64,000 nt of DNA from Teratosphaeria epicoccoides (lineage: Eukaryota; Ascomycota; Dothideomycetes; Mycosphaerellales; Teratosphaeriaceae). Shown here one piece after another: positions 42,368 to 51,796 of this stretch (position 1 is its first letter; the number at the start of each line of letters is the position of its first letter). A program made the position numbers and the translations under genes. Where the stretch lies: positions 1-64,000 of the forward strand of contig JADDMT010000078.1 of NCBI GenBank assembly GCA_021401465.1, read 5' to 3'. The notes below the pieces were generated by a model. The model was given only the letters and a program-made list of their open reading frames with translations, did no database searches and was not told the origin of the DNA.

Positions 42368-43867
42368 ATGCCCATCTCACAGCGACGCCGTTCGGCCCGG
42401 GGTCAGTCGGATACACGCCGCATGCATTCGAGAGACTCTAACATGGCAGAAGCTGTTGAAAATACCCTCAAGACGATATTCAGGAGATGTGTGCAGTGTC
42501 CCAGCGGCACGCCCTCCTGCCCCAGCTGCGGGAGTGATGAGATCTGCTCCCTGATGACGCAGACTTGCGACACTTGCTCGTATGCCACTTGCATAAAGAA
42601 CCCGAGCTCGTCGGCAGAACCGCAAGGACCGAACGTAGGCGCCATCGCTGGTGGCGTTATTGGAGGTGTCTTCGCGGTCAGCATCATCGTCTTCTTCGTC
42701 TGGCGGTTCTACATCAAGAAGAAGAGGGAGCAGCAGGAGCTTGAAGCGGAAGCGTGGGAGGAGGACGATATTGCGCAGCAGAAGCGAAACCAAGAGTTCA
42801 GAGCAATGCATGGGGACAATGCCAGCACGCGATCGAGAGGTTCCTTGGCGAACAGCATTCTCAGCCGGGCCAGCAACATCATCCAGATAGCATACATTCC
42901 AGGAGTTACAAACAGGAACGGGTCTGGGGGCACTAGCTCGCGCAACGCATCTCCAGTACCTCCCATTCCAGCAGCTTTCCGAAACGGCCAACCGCCGAAG
43001 AGTCCACTGAGCAGTGAGGACGATGCAATCTTCTTCCGGCCGGGTGATATTAGGGACAGCACATGGTCGGACACATCTTCACAACGCTCCGGAAAGCGAG
43101 ACACTCAGTACACACGCAACTCCATCACACCATCTTTGGCGCGGTCATCTGTGGCGTCTGAGATTTACCAAGACAGTGTCACACCTATGCCGGCTCTGGC
43201 CGCACACCGGCTGGCGCCTCGCATGGTCTCTGTCAAGTCTGTGAGCTCTGGCTCCTCTATCGCAGGATCGGCGGGTGCCAAGTCCCCTGTCGTGTCGGAG
43301 GATACAGCACAATTCATAGCCAGCACACCAGATAGCAAGGCCCAGGGCCTCAAGGTCGTGATGCCCGGCGCCGGCAATTCACCTTCCACCTCCGTACGCG
43401 CCAAGGCTACGCAAGTCACCGTCGGCGGTCAAAAAGGCCGCTTCCCGGTGCGCCAAGCGAGCGACGCGTCCGTGGCAACAAGTACTGCAAGCAAGCACGC
43501 TCCACAGGTCCCGTCACCACTAACCGAACCTGATGCCGATTCCTCCGATGACGATGGCGACGAGCACGCTCGTGCACGGCAAAGTCTGCTGAATGCCATC
43601 AACATATCTTCCAGCGACTCGCCTCTAGCCCAGCCAGCCGAGAGTCCATTCTTCGATGCATCGGAGACGCTACCTGCTTCTTCAGCGGCAAAGAGGCCGA
43701 ATCCGTACAAGTCAATGGGCTCGTCAATCGGTACTGGCATGGTAGACCGACCGCGACGAGGACCTGCACTCTCCGACATCATCGAGGAGGCCACCAAGCG
43801 TGCGAGTAAAGAGACAACCGGCCGGCGAGATGATAGTCCCTTCGACGATTCTCACGCGGCGGATTGA
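42368..43867 (+). CDS. OPY2: Opy2-like single-span membrane anchor of MAPK signalling
   Basis: 499 aa from the ATG at 42368. Residues 41-78 form the Opy2 cysteine domain with eight cysteines in CxxC-type spacing (CVQC, CPSC, EICSL, CDTC, ATCI). A membrane span follows at about 88-113 (GAIAGGVIGGVFAVSIIVFF), then a long Ser/Thr-rich cytoplasmic tail rich in proline-directed sites. In yeast, Opy2 anchors the Ste50-Ste11 module to the plasma membrane for HOG and related pathways. Family members start close to the cysteine domain, and an optional 48-nt in-frame intron (GTCAGT at 42402 to CATGGCAG) or the downstream ATG at 42443 could trim the first 25 residues. There is no classical signal peptide, as in yeast Opy2. 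Confidence 0.85.
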   Translation: MPISQRRRSARGQSDTRRMHSRDSNMAEAVENTLKTIFRRCVQCPSGTPSCPSCGSDEICSLMTQTCDTCSYATCIKNPSSSAEPQGPNVGAIAGGVIGGVFAVSIIVFFVWRFYIKKKREQQELEAEAWEEDDIAQQKRNQEFRAMHGDNASTRSRGSLANSILSRASNIIQIAYIPGVTNRNGSGGTSSRNASPVPPIPAAFRNGQPPKSPLSSEDDAIFFRPGDIRDSTWSDTSSQRSGKRDTQYTRNSITPSLARSSVASEIYQDSVTPMPALAAHRLAPRMVSVKSVSSGSSIAGSAGAKSPVVSEDTAQFIASTPDSKAQGLKVVMPGAGNSPSTSVRAKATQVTVGGQKGRFPVRQASDASVATSTASKHAPQVPSPLTEPDADSSDDDGDEHARARQSLLNAINISSSDSPLAQPAESPFFDASETLPASSAAKRPNPYKSMGSSIGTGMVDRPRRGPALSDIIEEATKRASKETTGRRDDSPFDDSHAAD

Positions 43868-44192
43868 GTTCAGTTGAAGTGGGAAAAGAATGATGTGTGC
43901 GCAGATATCTACTGCGATTGATACCGCGCTGGGAGTCCAGGAGCGAAAGTGATTTGTTTCGAGCTGTCCCTCGTCATTCACACTCTCCCAATCGAGTGTA
44001 TGAGACGAATGATGAAGATTGGCTCCGGAACATGGGAGAACAATTCCGAAGGCGCCATGCGCGACATATTTCTGACGAAGATGACTTGCGCAGCCGGCTA
44101 TGGATCTGCTCCTGATGTTCTGTTTTTGGATGTGATGTAGAATGGTTTCTCTAAAGATAGCATATTGGAATGACGATTGAATATACCATTAA
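43868..44192. other. Convergent 3' flanks
   Basis: 325 bp between the convergent OPY2-like and XRCC2-like genes. Nothing else was seen. Confidence 0.5.
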
Positions 44193-45332
44193 CTATGAAG
44201 CCGCTTCCACACTTCCAGTTTCGATCACCAGTCCCCCCCCGTCTTGGATGGTGAAGCTGAAGCCAGCACCTGCGTGTTGAAGCCTTTGCAACAAACGCCC
44301 GTCTTCACCCCATTCGTTGACCACACACTCGAATTTGCCATCCTCGACTGCCCTCTGCCGGTTCTCAGCTTCGTGTTTGGCTTCTTTCATGCTGATACCT
44401 ATAGGAAATTTGCGGATTGGAATGCGTTGCAACACGAAACGCAACGTCGCGAGCTGTGAGAGCGGCGCTGGCAGGCTTGGTCGCAAAGACCGCTGACCAT
44501 CTGGCCCGTGACCGTGCTGTTGCATCGAGGCCGGCGGATTCAGATTCCAGGAGGTAAGTACGAGTGGGCATGAGAGCGTCTGTGATGCGATTTGGAGCGC
44601 AGTGCTGAGCTGTGTCCAGTTGGATGATGCTTTGGGTTTGACGCCGCTCGCAGGTGGTGTCGTTGCTGCGAGCAGGAAGGCTTCTTCCTCTGCTGCTCGT
44701 GTCTGCCAGTAGAATGCTGAGGCGGAGTCTAGAGCGATGAATGCGAGGGGTCGATCAAACGAGTGGTGTCGGATTTGGTCGAAGAGGTAGGATGGCAGCG
44801 AAGCTAGTGTGGCTATGGTCGAGCTGAGGGATTGTGGGCGGAAGATATGAACGTGTTTGAGGGCAGAAAGCAGAGTGTGGTCTTGGTGCTGGACCGGATG
44901 GCTGGAGTGTGCGCAGAGTAGCTGCAGTTGCTGGGCAAGACGGGGGACGCTGAAGTGTCCGTCGGTGTCCAGGAGCACGACGCAGGCTTGCTTGCCATCG
45001 AGACTGGTTGGCAGTACTGCTTTTGCGATCATATGATAGAGCAAATGCGTCTTTCCGCCTCCGGTGCCATTTGACGTGAGCTCAAGTACTGGCTGAGTAG
45101 ACTTCGTTTTTGTATTTGGCAGTTTGCTTTGCAGTGCGATTGAAACCGGCCGATCGGTTTGCGGAAGACCGAAGTAGTCTTTCTCGCTTCCGGCTTGTGC
45201 TCTCAACTTCTGAAAGATCTGTGTAGATCATCAGCATCTTCTTGTCGTGGCCTGGCGACGTTCCCTAGTCACCTCATGCAAGCCCACTTCCTCTACCTCC
45301 GCCAATAGCTTCTTCCCCACATCCTCTGCCAT
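44193..45332 (-). CDS. XRCC2: XRCC2-like RAD51 paralogue
   Basis: Complement(45273..45332, 44193..45218) gives 361 aa. The long frame starts at TTG, and a 60-nt first exon (MAEDVGKKLLAEVEEVGLHE) with a 54-bp intron restores an ATG start. The RecA-type core has VLELTSNGTGGGKTHLLYH as Walker A, with the LLYHM following as in XRCC2, then CVVLLDTDGHFSVPRL and a Walker-B-like FIALDSASAFYW. XRCC2 acts with RAD51 and other paralogues in homologous recombination. Compared with the human motif, Walker A seems one residue longer and lacks the usual first glycine, so ATP binding may be altered. The gene is head to head with the SOM1-like gene. Confidence 0.82.
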
Positions 45333-45488
45333 CTTTGAACTTGACACTGGACATTACTTGCATCGTCCTTGAGATTTGTCGTCACCAGCACGTTACGCAA
45401 TCGAAATCTTTCGTCATTAGCAGCAGCTGCAAGTTCGGGATATTTGTGCATGCGCGAACGTGTACCAGCTTGACAAGGGTGACGCACA
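45333..45488. promoter_or_regulatory. Bidirectional promoter, XRCC2-like and SOM1-like genes
   Basis: Only 156 bp separate the divergent start codons, so both promoters share it. No specific factor site is recognised. Confidence 0.55.
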
Positions 45489-45797
45489 ATGGCACCTCTA
45501 GTCGAGACCTTTCCAGTCTCCCAGCTTGAAAAAAGAATTCAATATCAGCTAGACGGCAAGCGAAAGAAGGAAGCAGTCTACCTGAAGGAATGTGCGTTGA
45601 AGGAGCTGATCCAGTATGCGTGCGACATCGATGGGCCGAAAGAAGATCCTCAGAGTAAGATTTTTTGTCGACCGATCTTGAGATTGTTCAGGCAGTATGT
45701 GGTACTACGAGAGCTTTTCTGATATGTTCAAACTGACGAGATCATCAGGTGTGCGAATGGAGTTACGGTGGAGACGACAAGCACGGAGGATGAGTGA
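45489..45797 (+). CDS. SOM1: Small Som1-like mitochondrial protein
   Basis: Join(45489..45694, 45749..45797) gives 84 aa. The 54-bp intron (GTATGT, AACTGAC, ATCATCAG) joins RLFRQ to CANGVTVETT. Motifs are CALKELIQYACDI, KIFCRPILRLFRQCANGV and the terminal VETTSTEDE, with three cysteines in the second half. The pattern fits Som1, a small partner of the mitochondrial inner-membrane peptidase complex, which has conserved cysteines and about the same length. The identification rests on remembered family features and is not certain. Without splicing the frame ends in VVLRELF. Confidence 0.7.
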
Positions 45798-46151
45798 ATT
45801 GGGCACGGACGGTCCATGAATCATTCAAGGACATTTCAGATGAGGAAGGAGCGACTACTACGACTGCCAACAACCACCACGTCTTCGCACGCTTAAGATT
45901 TCGGTGGCTTTGCCGGAGCTATCTCTGTGGTCTGCGCAAAACCTATCGTGACAAGTCGGTCAGGGATTTGAACTATTCTCGGATGGCAAGAGTTTGGGTG
46001 CTCGTGGACCACAAGAAATGGAGGAGTTCACGGAGCAGCATAGCTCACATGCCCATTGAACCGTGCTGCACGTTGGGCTCAGAAGTAATGCCGGAATCGA
46101 GTATCAACACCACCGACGCCCCGCTTAAAACAAACAAGTCTGACGCCGGTG
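45798..46151. other. Convergent 3' flanks
   Basis: 354 bp between the convergent SOM1-like and TAF8 genes. An open frame crosses it without family features. Nothing else was seen. Confidence 0.5.
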
Positions 46152-47117
46152 TTACAATTGTAACGCTCGTTTATGCCCGTTCTGCCGCCAATGCGCCATG
46201 CTGTGATTCACCACCACTCCCTCTGGCATCCCCACATCAATACCGTCCTCCGCCGCTTCATCCGCAGCCTCCATGTTCACATCCTCCGACCCATCAATCC
46301 CACCAATCTCTTTGAGCACATCCCCAAACGCAATCATCTCATCATCGCGCTTCTTCTGCAAACCCTCTCTAACCTTACCCATCCCTCGCAAAGCATTACT
46401 TCGCTTCTTCTCCGCCTTCGAATTGCCCTTCTTGCTCGCGAGGGCCAACTTCCTCAGTGCTTGCTCCGCCAACATACCTTCTTGTGTAGCCTTCTCCCTC
46501 ATCTTGCGTGCGTCTGTCTCGCGTTCGGGGAAGACTGGCGTCGCATTCCAAGCATGCTTGGGAGGAAGCGCTGGGAAATGACTGGGTACGTAGCTAGGAG
46601 TCTGTTCGGTCGCCAGAGGCTGCAGCAGACCCGAAAAGTCTGGGACTGTGAAGTCGCCTGACATGAATGACACTGGGGTTGGTATTGTTGGACATGACAG
46701 CTCTTTAGGTATAGAGTTCCCAAGCTGCGGCTCCAGATTCGAGGCAGTCGCAGCATTTCCTACCAGCAAGAGCGCCATACTGAAGTCCGGCGCAACGGGT
46801 TGTGTCCTCCTGTTCGCTTGCATCGAAGTTCGCGCATATGACAGAAATCTGAGCATATATTCTTCCACAAGCGCCCGGAAACCTTCGAGAGCTGACGCGT
46901 CCACGCCATCGAAACCGACCTGCTTCAATGCCACGATGATGCCGCGCATAAGCTGCCCTTGAACAAAGGCTGGGCTCTGCACCGCAAGTTCAATGCCGTC
47001 CGGCCTCTTCTGAACATGATGTAGAGCATGGAAGACTCGTCGCTTCTTGTGCGCAAGCTCGCTGGAGGAGGAAGAATGAGGCCGCTTCACGCCTGCGCGT
47101 GGTAACGATTCGGTCAT
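46152..47117 (-). CDS. TAF8: TFIID subunit TAF8
   Basis: 321 aa from the ATG at 47115-47117 (the longer frame begins at TTG). A basic, Ser-rich N-terminus is followed by a histone-fold (bromodomain-associated) domain, about residues 45-105 (LMRGIIVALKQVGFDGVDAS, LVEEYMLRFLSYARTSM). After a linker comes the TAF8 C-terminal signature (FPALPPKHAWNATPVF, ARKMREKATQEGMLAEQALR). TAF8 pairs with TAF10 through the histone fold and helps assemble TFIID on promoters. A basic stretch (SKAEKKRSNALRGMGK) may serve nuclear import. Intronless. Confidence 0.9.
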   Translation of the reverse strand: MTESLPRAGVKRPHSSSSSELAHKKRRVFHALHHVQKRPDGIELAVQSPAFVQGQLMRGIIVALKQVGFDGVDASALEGFRALVEEYMLRFLSYARTSMQANRRTQPVAPDFSMALLLVGNAATASNLEPQLGNSIPKELSCPTIPTPVSFMSGDFTVPDFSGLLQPLATEQTPSYVPSHFPALPPKHAWNATPVFPERETDARKMREKATQEGMLAEQALRKLALASKKGNSKAEKKRSNALRGMGKVREGLQKKRDDEMIAFGDVLKEIGGIDGSEDVNMEAADEAAEDGIDVGMPEGVVVNHSMAHWRQNGHKRALQL

Positions 47118-47342
47118 AGCTATGGCAGCCGCTGAAATGTCGATACGCAACTCGCGTTCATGGCATTCGGTCGGAGGGCTGAATGTTGATCATCACATGA
47201 GAAAGGAACCGCAAATTGTGACTAAGCAAAACGTCAGTCTTTGCCGAGAACAACATATTTTGGACATGTTAATGAGTGAGGCACGGTACTATCAATCGGA
47301 CAGAGAGCATCATTTGTCTATGCACACAGGCTACGAATCCTT

Positions 47343-49808
47343 CTAACAAGATGTCTTCAGATGGAGCACATTGGTGCCTCTACCATAGACAGAGTCCCAA
47401 TCGATACTACTTGCCGCGTTCTCCGCCGCAAATGCTTTCACCAATTTCGCGCTCTCATCTGCATCCCCATGAACGACTGCCTGCGCATCTTCTTTCCTCT
47501 TTCCAAGCGCACCTTGACCCCAGATTACCACTTCGTCCCGGTCCAGGAACGTGGCAATGTGGCGAAATGTCAAGCTGATGCGCTGCCCATTGAAAGCCTT
47601 CTCGACGTCACACTTCTCATGCAGAAGGCGCTTGTCTGGCTTTATGCCATGCAGATACTCTGCGTTGGTCTCCAGTGACATCTTCACCATCGAGTTGTGA
47701 GGCATGATCACTGTATATCCTTTTCGTTCTGGCCGTGTGGACGAATGGCCAGGAGAGTACGATACCGGTTGCACGCCACGTTTGGTGCGCAGCTTCATCT
47801 TTCGTTGCGCTCCAAATGAGACGTTGACGATGTTACTACCTTTGGCGATGTCCAAAGTCTTGTCCGAGTGCTCAGAGATGAAATCGGTGCCACCTCGATA
47901 CAGCTGAATTAGGACGTGGTTCAGTGGGTGACCAACCAGCTCCTCCGCCGCCTTGCGAACCGTATTCACTGTACCAGTCCATGGCTCTACAGGCATGGTT
48001 TGATCTGAAGGGTGACGATATACAGGCTTATCGCCGATATTATTGATTGCGGCCTGGCAGGAAACCAAGCGTGGCACTTCTCCAGTCCGGTGATGCATTC
48101 TTTGCCACTGGATCTCCTCGTCCAGTTGCTCAAAGATTCGATCGGCAAGGGCGATGGGAAGGACACCGTAGTAAATGCGTGAGCTGGCGCCGTCCGACTC
48201 ATTGTCCGCACCGAACAGTGGAGTGCTTCTCACATGGTTTGTTCGAGCCGCTGCTTCAAGGGTCGCCTGTTTCATCATCTGCTCATAGTCGTGGACAGTG
48301 CCTTGCGAGAGGTTGCAAACCGGGACCATGCTCGGGAGGCCACGGTGACTGGAGCAGCCTGGTGATGAGTCAGTATGCGAAATAGATGGCGATTTCGATA
48401 ACGGTAGATTCAGCCCGAGAGACTCACTTGTTCGCGGTTTCTTGTTCGATGACTCACGAGCAAGCTTTGTCGACGCCTCGGCATCACGTGCAGCTCTCGC
48501 AACTTCATCAGAACCTTTGAAGGCCATCTCTACGCTGCTGTTGTTGGCATTATAATCGATCGTGGACTGGAAATTTGACTGTCCACGTCCAGAATCTTCA
48601 CCGAGCGCGCCAGACCCGGTGCTTGAAAGTCGAGAGCTCGCAGGTTCTGCATGCTCAGCGGTAGTCTTGTTCTGCTGGGATGCTGCCGCATCTTGTGAGC
48701 GTAGGGTCCGGTATCGAAGCGAAAGTGTGTGGTTGGGAAAACGAGTCAGACGTACTTGAGGGATGGGAAGGTCCTCGGCGTCATTATCTGCGTCACTGTC
48801 CACAGCGATGAGGCCATCATCACCTGCAGGAGCACCATCCTCACCTCGATCACTGCCGTCCCTGTCACTTCTGTCCCTGTCACTTCCGTCCCTGTCACTT
48901 CCGTCCCTGTCACTCCCGTCCCCTTCACTTCCATCCCCGTCACTTCTATCCCGGTCACTTCCAACCCGGTCACTTCTATCCCCGTCACTTCCGTCCCCGT
49001 GACTACCTCCTACCTCATCGGACGGCTTCCGCAGGATGTCTATGGCCTGCACGGTAGAAACCACACTTGCGCCCATCACGCTGACAAGCTGCCTGATAGC
49101 CTCGTCGTGGCGTTCCTTTCTCCTGTAGCCCAAACAATCCTCGACGAGCGTAATCTTGATCCCGTAGCGCGCAGCATCCATAGCCGTCGCGAACACCGAA
49201 AGGTTCGTGTTACAACCACAGATGAAGAGTTCAGTGATCAACCTCGATCGCAGGGTCAATAGCAATGATGTCGAGCCGAAGGCAGAATAATAGGTTTTCG
49301 TGATCTCTATGTCCTTTGATCTGTCTATCAAAGGCTTGATGCTTCCGGGATAATCAGCACCCCACGAATCCCGTACGCAGCACGGCTCTTGCTTTGCCGT
49401 CCTGGTAAGGAAAAGTTCTTCGTCTTCGATCACTGGCTCGCTCGCCTTCGACCGTTTGGAAGAGGCTCTGACATCTCGACTGACCTCACACTTCAATCTA
49501 TGGTCATGCGCGACTGCCAATACGGGCCCAGCAATGACGGTGTCGCCATTGTCGCCGTCGACATTGATCTCTCGATTGGCTTCGTACTCTGTACGCACCC
49601 AAATGACATCGCCACCTAGTTGCCTGAAGGTCGGGACAAGCTCCTGAAGTCGCTCGGCGAACAACGCTAGGGAATTGTTGCTGCCTTCGCACGAAAACAA
49701 CTTGCCTTCTGGCGATACGAAGTCGTTTTGCACACCGGTCACGATCAGTCCCTTCCTGGTTTGGAGATTGGGCGCCTGCTGCGACAACAAGGTCAGCAAA
49801 GACGCCAT
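47343..49808 (-). CDS. Fusion protein: isochorismatase-like hydrolase plus AlkB-type dioxygenase
   Basis: One frame, start chosen at the ATG 49806-49808 (MASLLTLLSQQ), about 821 aa unspliced. The open frame goes on upstream to 50036 but in leader-like sequence. N-terminal half: isochorismatase-family hydrolase with the Asp of VTGVQNDFVSPEG, Lys of EITKTYYSAFG and Cys of FICGCNTNLSVFATAMDA, the expected catalytic set. C-terminal half: AlkB-type 2-oxoglutarate/Fe(II) dioxygenase with LIQLYRGGTDFISEHSDKTL (HxD at about 47863-47871), NVSFGAQRKM and QRISLTFRHI with the 2-oxoglutarate-binding Arg. A GSDRD repeat links the halves. An in-frame 69-bp intron (48359-48427, GTGAGT...CACCAG) is likely, and another from GTACGT near 48755 is possible. 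The likely role of the second half is direct removal of alkyl damage from nucleic acid. Confidence 0.85.
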   Translation of the reverse strand: MASLLTLLSQQAPNLQTRKGLIVTGVQNDFVSPEGKLFSCEGSNNSLALFAERLQELVPTFRQLGGDVIWVRTEYEANREINVDGDNGDTVIAGPVLAVAHDHRLKCEVSRDVRASSKRSKASEPVIEDEELFLTRTAKQEPCCVRDSWGADYPGSIKPLIDRSKDIEITKTYYSAFGSTSLLLTLRSRLITELFICGCNTNLSVFATAMDAARYGIKITLVEDCLGYRRKERHDEAIRQLVSVMGASVVSTVQAIDILRKPSDEVGGSHGDGSDGDRSDRVGSDRDRSDGDGSEGDGSDRDGSDRDGSDRDRSDRDGSDRGEDGAPAGDDGLIAVDSDADNDAEDLPIPQVRLTRFPNHTLSLRYRTLRSQDAAASQQNKTTAEHAEPASSRLSSTGSGALGEDSGRGQSNFQSTIDYNANNSSVEMAFKGSDEVARAARDAEASTKLARESSNKKPRTSESLGLNLPLSKSPSISHTDSSPGCSSHRGLPSMVPVCNLSQGTVHDYEQMMKQATLEAAARTNHVRSTPLFGADNESDGASSRIYYGVLPIALADRIFEQLDEEIQWQRMHHRTGEVPRLVSCQAAINNIGDKPVYRHPSDQTMPVEPWTGTVNTVRKAAEELVGHPLNHVLIQLYRGGTDFISEHSDKTLDIAKGSNIVNVSFGAQRKMKLRTKRGVQPVSYSPGHSSTRPERKGYTVIMPHNSMVKMSLETNAEYLHGIKPDKRLLHEKCDVEKAFNGQRISLTFRHIATFLDRDEVVIWGQGALGKRKEDAQAVVHGDADESAKLVKAFAAENAASSIDWDSVYGRGTNVLHLKTSC
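48850..49006. repeat. 15-bp minisatellite coding for a GSDRD repeat
   Basis: About ten tandem copies of a TCACTTCCGTCCCTG-like unit on the plus strand. On the coding (minus) strand it encodes GSDRD or DGSDR pentapeptides between the hydrolase and AlkB domains of the fusion gene. Copies differ by single C/T and C/G changes and keep the frame. Confidence 0.85.
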
Positions 49809-51796
49809 GCTCTCGTCTGACGCCGATAGTCTTGGGTGAGTGATCGACCTGTAGCAGGAATTAGCATTTTTATTGCGTGAAACAAGTGCATGTCCATACC
49901 GGTTCAGACAAGGTAGCTGCGGCCCTAAAACCAGGAAACCAGCAAATGGAAGCAGTAGGCGGGTAGCGAGGAGCTGTATTATAGAGGTGTGCGGCCGCGC
50001 ACCAGGCCTGCAGCTGCAAATTCGGATCCAGTGCATTGGGTCGCGTCCAAAAGAGCAACGGAACTAGCCACGCAGTGTATGCATGCTCTGTTGGCCGTGT
50101 GAGAAATGGCAGTGACTCCGTAGTTGGGTGCCTCCCTGCCTGATGTGAGCTTTACTACTGGCACGGTGGCACCTTGCCTTGATCAACAAGGTCTCATCAC
50201 TCGCATAAGGAAGTTCAAAGTCGAAGGTCGAAGTCAAAACCGCGCCTCTCGCCGGGAAGACATCCGCGCCATCGCCTTTTTGCCGGTGCTCCCCGGCCTT
50301 CCAATCGTTCTTTCATTCTTCTAGTCCGAATCTATGCATCCCAGACAGAACAAGCGCGAAACCGCACATGACAAGCTTCTCGAACAGGGAAACGCAAAGC
50401 TCGGTATTACAGCAGGCTGCCTGAAACGTATGTATGAAGCTTGCCCGTCCACTCACCACTCAGTTATCAAGCAACGGACGACGCGGCTTCATTGCCTTCG
50501 CAGCCAGCATCCACGGTCTGCAACCCCAGCTCAATTGCATGCACGGAGTATGTGCCATTTTGCCCTGCAAAGCGCAATCTCCTGTCCACAAGTAACCTCG
50601 GCACAGCAATTGGAAGCCGCAATGGTTGCCCTGGATGACCCGCTGCTTTGCGGGCATTAGGATGCTTTGACACAAAACCGGCACCCGAGCATGTATGCCC
50701 GTGCAGTGCCGCCTGCCTGCGAAGGGTGATGATCTGCAGTCTCCAGAGCAGCGTTAATAGTACTGTAGCGTCGAATGTTTATAAATTGCAGAACGCATGG
50801 TTTTTCATTTGAACAGGCGTTCGGCTCGTGTTTCACCACGCCATCGATCGAGTTCACCTACAGCTGCAGCTTGGACGGCACAGGACCGAAAGTATGACCG
50901 GTTCGAGTAACAAGAAGCCTTTGCAGCTACCTAATGCTACGCATATTCCAATGGCGTCTGAGATGACAGGTTGTCATCAAATGGCGTCTGAGATGAAGAC
51001 GCCGCCACATCGAACCTTAGCAATGTCACGCGCGACACCATACCAGAGGAAAGTTGGCAATACGTTCTACCTTCGTCTGTTTTGAGAGCAGTCGTATAGC
51101 CGGCTTGGGAGCTGTCAACATTGCGCGATAGCGGAAACGCGAGAAAGACTTCGCAGTAGCGCGAGCATGAAGACTCTCAATGTTCAATGAACCCACAGGA
51201 GTCAGGGCCGTGTACTCAATACAGCGTTTGCGACTATATGCACGAAAGGCCGCATCAGAGGTGAGTCCAAGATATCATTGCTGGTTTCATGCGCGCATAA
51301 AATGAGCCTCGCGGCAGCATCAACCGATGGTTTGCAGGAACTTACAGCAGGCGCGTCGCGGCCTAAAGTAACAGTTCCTTGTGACATCCATAATCGTACC
51401 TTGCAGCCCCGCAGCCGTCATCTGTCGCCTCTGCAGCTTACACGGCTTGGATGGAATAAAGCTGATGTACCAGCACAGCGCTGTACAAAAGGTGGCCCTC
51501 AATGCGACCCGCGTTTTTTGCCTCGCCCACGTCAGTTGTTCATTTCCACCAGCTTGGTTGGGTGGTACATACAGGAAGTATGCAGAATCAAGCCGAGGAA
51601 GTCCGAAGTTGGAAAGATTGATCGGCTGAGAAGGTAACCTGTACCACGGCTCCCGTGTAAGTGTTTCATATCTATCAGCGATTTGTGGTCCAGTCGTCTG
51701 GTTTGATGGGTCCTCGGCCTTGGGCAAGGCAGAGCTGCGACGATTCCGGTATGTTGCTGAAGCGTTGCGACTGAACAACAATACTTTCGCCAATTA
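49809..51796. other. Intergenic region between AlkB-fusion and MGR3-like genes
   Basis: 2 kb. A small plus-strand frame at 50334 (first 33 codons starting MHPRQNKRETAHDKLLEQGN and followed by a GTATGT donor-like site at 50429) looks like a possible first exon, but I found no convincing second exon. The rest shows no gene. The AlkB-fusion promoter lies before 50,100. Confidence 0.4.

Noticed and set aside
48850..49006. CRISPR-like array
   Set aside because: Contiguous 15-bp tandem repeat without spacers, inside a coding frame.
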